Shown here: piece by piece, positions 6,341-7,337 of the stretch | Layout of the letters: each line of letters starts with the position of its first letter | How positions within the stretch are numbered: position 1 is the first letter of the stretch | Program-made: the position numbers and the translations under genes | The notes under the pieces: generated by a model | The model's input: only the letters and a program-made list of their open reading frames with translations | Database searches by the model: none | Told to the model about the DNA's origin: nothing | Assembly: GCA_002771395.1 (NCBI GenBank) | Contig: PCSS01000297.1 | Location: 1-7,337, forward strand | DNA: 7,337 nucleotides | Reading direction: 5' to 3' | Origin: Bacteroidetes bacterium CG23_combo_of_CG06-09_8_20_14_all_32_9 | GTDB taxonomy: Bacteria; Bacteroidota; Bacteroidia; Bacteroidales; GWA2-32-17

Positions 6341-6381
6341 AAATTTCAAATCTGAAATCTGAAATTTTAAATCTTAAATCA
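6341..6381. repeat. Heptanucleotide tandem array B (about 6 units) at convergent gene end
   Basis: From 6341 the sequence reads as 7-base units AAATTTC, AAATCTG, AAATCTG, AAATTTT, AAATCTT and a last partial AAATC. The phase is again seven bases, but the unit is unrelated to the array just upstream. AAATTTCA (6341-6348) and TGAAATTT (6360-6367) can form an eight-pair hairpin, which may help end the two converging transcripts, although no strong T run follows on either strand. The array runs into the minus-strand stop codon at 6379-6381. Confidence 0.75.
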
Positions 6382-7337
6382 TATCCTCACACCTATAACA
6401 CATATATCATCAACCTGTTCCTGTTCGCCCCGCCATTTTGTTATTGTTTCGTCAAGGATTTGTTTTTGTTCTTCCATTGTTTTAATTTGTAGAGACATGC
6501 CTTGTTGAGACATGCCGGGGCATGTCTCTACCAATAGGTCTTTGAATTTTTTGTATGTAAATTTCTTGTTTTTCTCTCCTCCAAACTGGTCGGCATAACC
6601 ATCCGAAAAAAGGTAAACGGTATCACCCGTTTGTAGTTGTATTTCCTGTTTGGTAAATGGTGAATCTTCTTTACCCGGATGGTAACCAACTGGTTGACGG
6701 TCCGCTTTTATTTCAAAAAGTTCATACCGGCTTGCAGAGTGCGAAGATAAATCCCCCTGCAACCCGCAAGCCGCCGCACCCCCCTTTGTTAAGGGGGAAT
6801 TACCAACGCTTCTGACTATGTAAAGCGGGTTATATGCACCTGCAAATTCTAATATGTTTGTATCTTTATGCCATATACAAAGGGATGCATCCATTCCGTC
6901 ACGTGTTTCGCCTGTTGCACCGGTTTGTCCTAATGCCTTAATAATATGACTTTTTAACTCATTTAATATTTCGTTTGCCGAGGTTATGCCCTTTTCTATT
7001 ATTATTTCATTTAACAGGCTGCTGCCAATCATACTCATAAAAGCGCCCGGCACTCCGTGCCCGGTGCAATCGGCTACTGTCCATATAGCATTATTGTTAT
7101 GTGAAGCATAAGCCCAGTAAAAGTCGCCGCTTACAATATCTTTTGGTTTAAAAAGAATAAAATGCTGCGGAAGAATTTGTTTACAGTACTCGCTTGATGT
7201 TAAAATTGCCTCCTGTATTCGCTTTGCATACGTAATGCTATCGGTAATGTCTTTGTTCCTCCGTTCTATTATTTTATTCTTTTGAACAACTATTTCTTTT
7301 TGCTTTTGTATCACATTTCGTTGCCTGCGGGTAATAC
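6379..7337 (-). CDS. SpoIIE/PP2C-type serine phosphatase, C-terminal part (5' end outside window)
   Basis: This is the catalytic part of a PP2C-like (SpoIIE, RsbU-type) phosphatase, which removes phosphate from serine or threonine of partner proteins such as anti-sigma-factor antagonists. The frame stays open to the window edge, reading ITRRQRN before the GTG at 7314, so the true start and probably a sensor or membrane domain lie to the right. A charged coiled-coil linker (QKQKEIVVQKNKIIERRNKD) leads to DSITYAKRIQEAIL, a common Bacteroidota linker. Metal-site motifs are intact: SGDFYWAY, VADCTGHGVPGAFMS, RDGMDASLCIW, GDTVYLFSDGYADQFGG and the final VDDICVIGVRI. Two segments look foreign: SPLTKGGAAACGLQGDLSSH and ETCPGMSQQGMSLQ, both encoded by palindromic repeat-like DNA and both in frame. 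It converges on the B12 operon and shows no functional link to it. Confidence 0.88.
   Translation of the reverse strand, partial: ITRRQRNVIQKQKEIVVQKNKIIERRNKDITDSITYAKRIQEAILTSSEYCKQILPQHFILFKPKDIVSGDFYWAYASHNNNAIWTVADCTGHGVPGAFMSMIGSSLLNEIIIEKGITSANEILNELKSHIIKALGQTGATGETRDGMDASLCIWHKDTNILEFAGAYNPLYIVRSVGNSPLTKGGAAACGLQGDLSSHSASRYELFEIKADRQPVGYHPGKEDSPFTKQEIQLQTGDTVYLFSDGYADQFGGEKNKKFTYKKFKDLLVETCPGMSQQGMSLQIKTMEEQKQILDETITKWRGEQEQVDDICVIGVRI
6487..6534. repeat. Palindromic repeat element inside the phosphatase gene (element 1)
   Basis: GTAGAGACATGCC (6489-6501) and GGCATGTCTCTAC (6519-6531) are perfect 13-base inverted arms. Between them the left arm is copied again: the 15-base units at 6487-6501 and 6502-6516 differ by one base. 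GAGACATGCC (6507-6516) and GGCATGTCTC (6519-6528) form a ten-pair hairpin with a GG loop. The element encodes VETCPGMSQQGMSLQ on the minus strand without breaking the frame, between DLL and IKTMEEQ. TAGAGAC...GTCTCTA palindromes are, as I recall, frequent dispersed repeats in Bacteroidota and cyanobacteria. Confidence 0.8.
6728..6801. repeat. GC-rich palindromic repeat inside the phosphatase gene (element 2)
   Basis: CCCCCTT (6780-6786) and AAGGGGG (6791-6797) form a seven-pair hairpin with loop TGTT. A further CCCCCT copy lies at 6753-6758 next to AAAT. CGGCTTGC (6728-6735) and GCAAGCCG (6766-6773) form an additional eight-base inverted repeat. The stretch is much richer in G and C than the gene around it and encodes roughly NSPLTKGG to SASR on the minus strand. 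Related phosphatases, as I recall, pass almost directly from the YIVR strand to the FEIKADRQPVG block, so about 25-30 residues appear inserted. Confidence 0.65.

Noticed and set aside
6227..6382. Possible CRISPR array in the convergent intergenic region
   Set aside because: The repeats are contiguous seven-base units without spacers, and no cas gene is near.

Overview
The window looks like chromosomal DNA of a low-GC member of the Bacteroidota. The evidence is two proteins with type IX secretion (T9SS) C-terminal sorting domains, Bacteroidota-type promoter boxes (TAnnTTTG) where promoters are expected, no Shine-Dalgarno-like leaders, and several protein families (DUF4465, DUF5074-like propeller lipoprotein, SpoIIE-type phosphatase with the DSITYAKRIQEAIL linker) typical of that phylum. 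I cannot name a genus. T9SS tails argue against Bacteroides-type gut species, which carry equivalent proteins as lipoproteins.

Layout. Positions 1-207 are AT-rich and non-coding, with a long hairpin (55-86) and a terminator-like palindrome (154-170). A small membrane-anchored hypothetical protein lies on the minus strand (208-735 or 753). A divergent promoter region follows (about 754-992). A cobalamin riboswitch occupies about 993-1164 and its downstream expression platform about 1165-1288. Four plus-strand genes then overlap one another by 4, 1 and 4 bases (1289-6226): a DUF4465 T9SS cargo protein, a second T9SS cargo protein of the 'GGFDLDAVGVI' type, a BtuB-like TonB-dependent receptor and a BtuG-like beta-propeller lipoprotein. 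A short convergent intergenic region (6227-6378) is almost entirely two different heptanucleotide tandem arrays. The right end holds the C-terminal part of a minus-strand SpoIIE/PP2C-type phosphatase that runs off the window.

How the genes work together. The riboswitch and the overlapping gene order point to one B12-repressed transcript for corrinoid capture and outer-membrane import. The lipoprotein and the two secreted surface proteins would capture or pass cobalamin to the receptor, which uses TonB energy to bring it into the periplasm. The inner-membrane transporter (BtuFCD) is not in this window. The role of the FDLDAVGVI-type protein is not known to me, and it is the most interesting uncharacterised part of the operon.

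A second theme is repeat invasion of genes. One T9SS tail and two places in the phosphatase contain in-frame, GC-rich or palindromic segments that look like dispersed repeat elements expressed as protein, comparable in principle to the Rickettsia palindromic elements. Together with the heptamer arrays this suggests a genome rich in small repeats.
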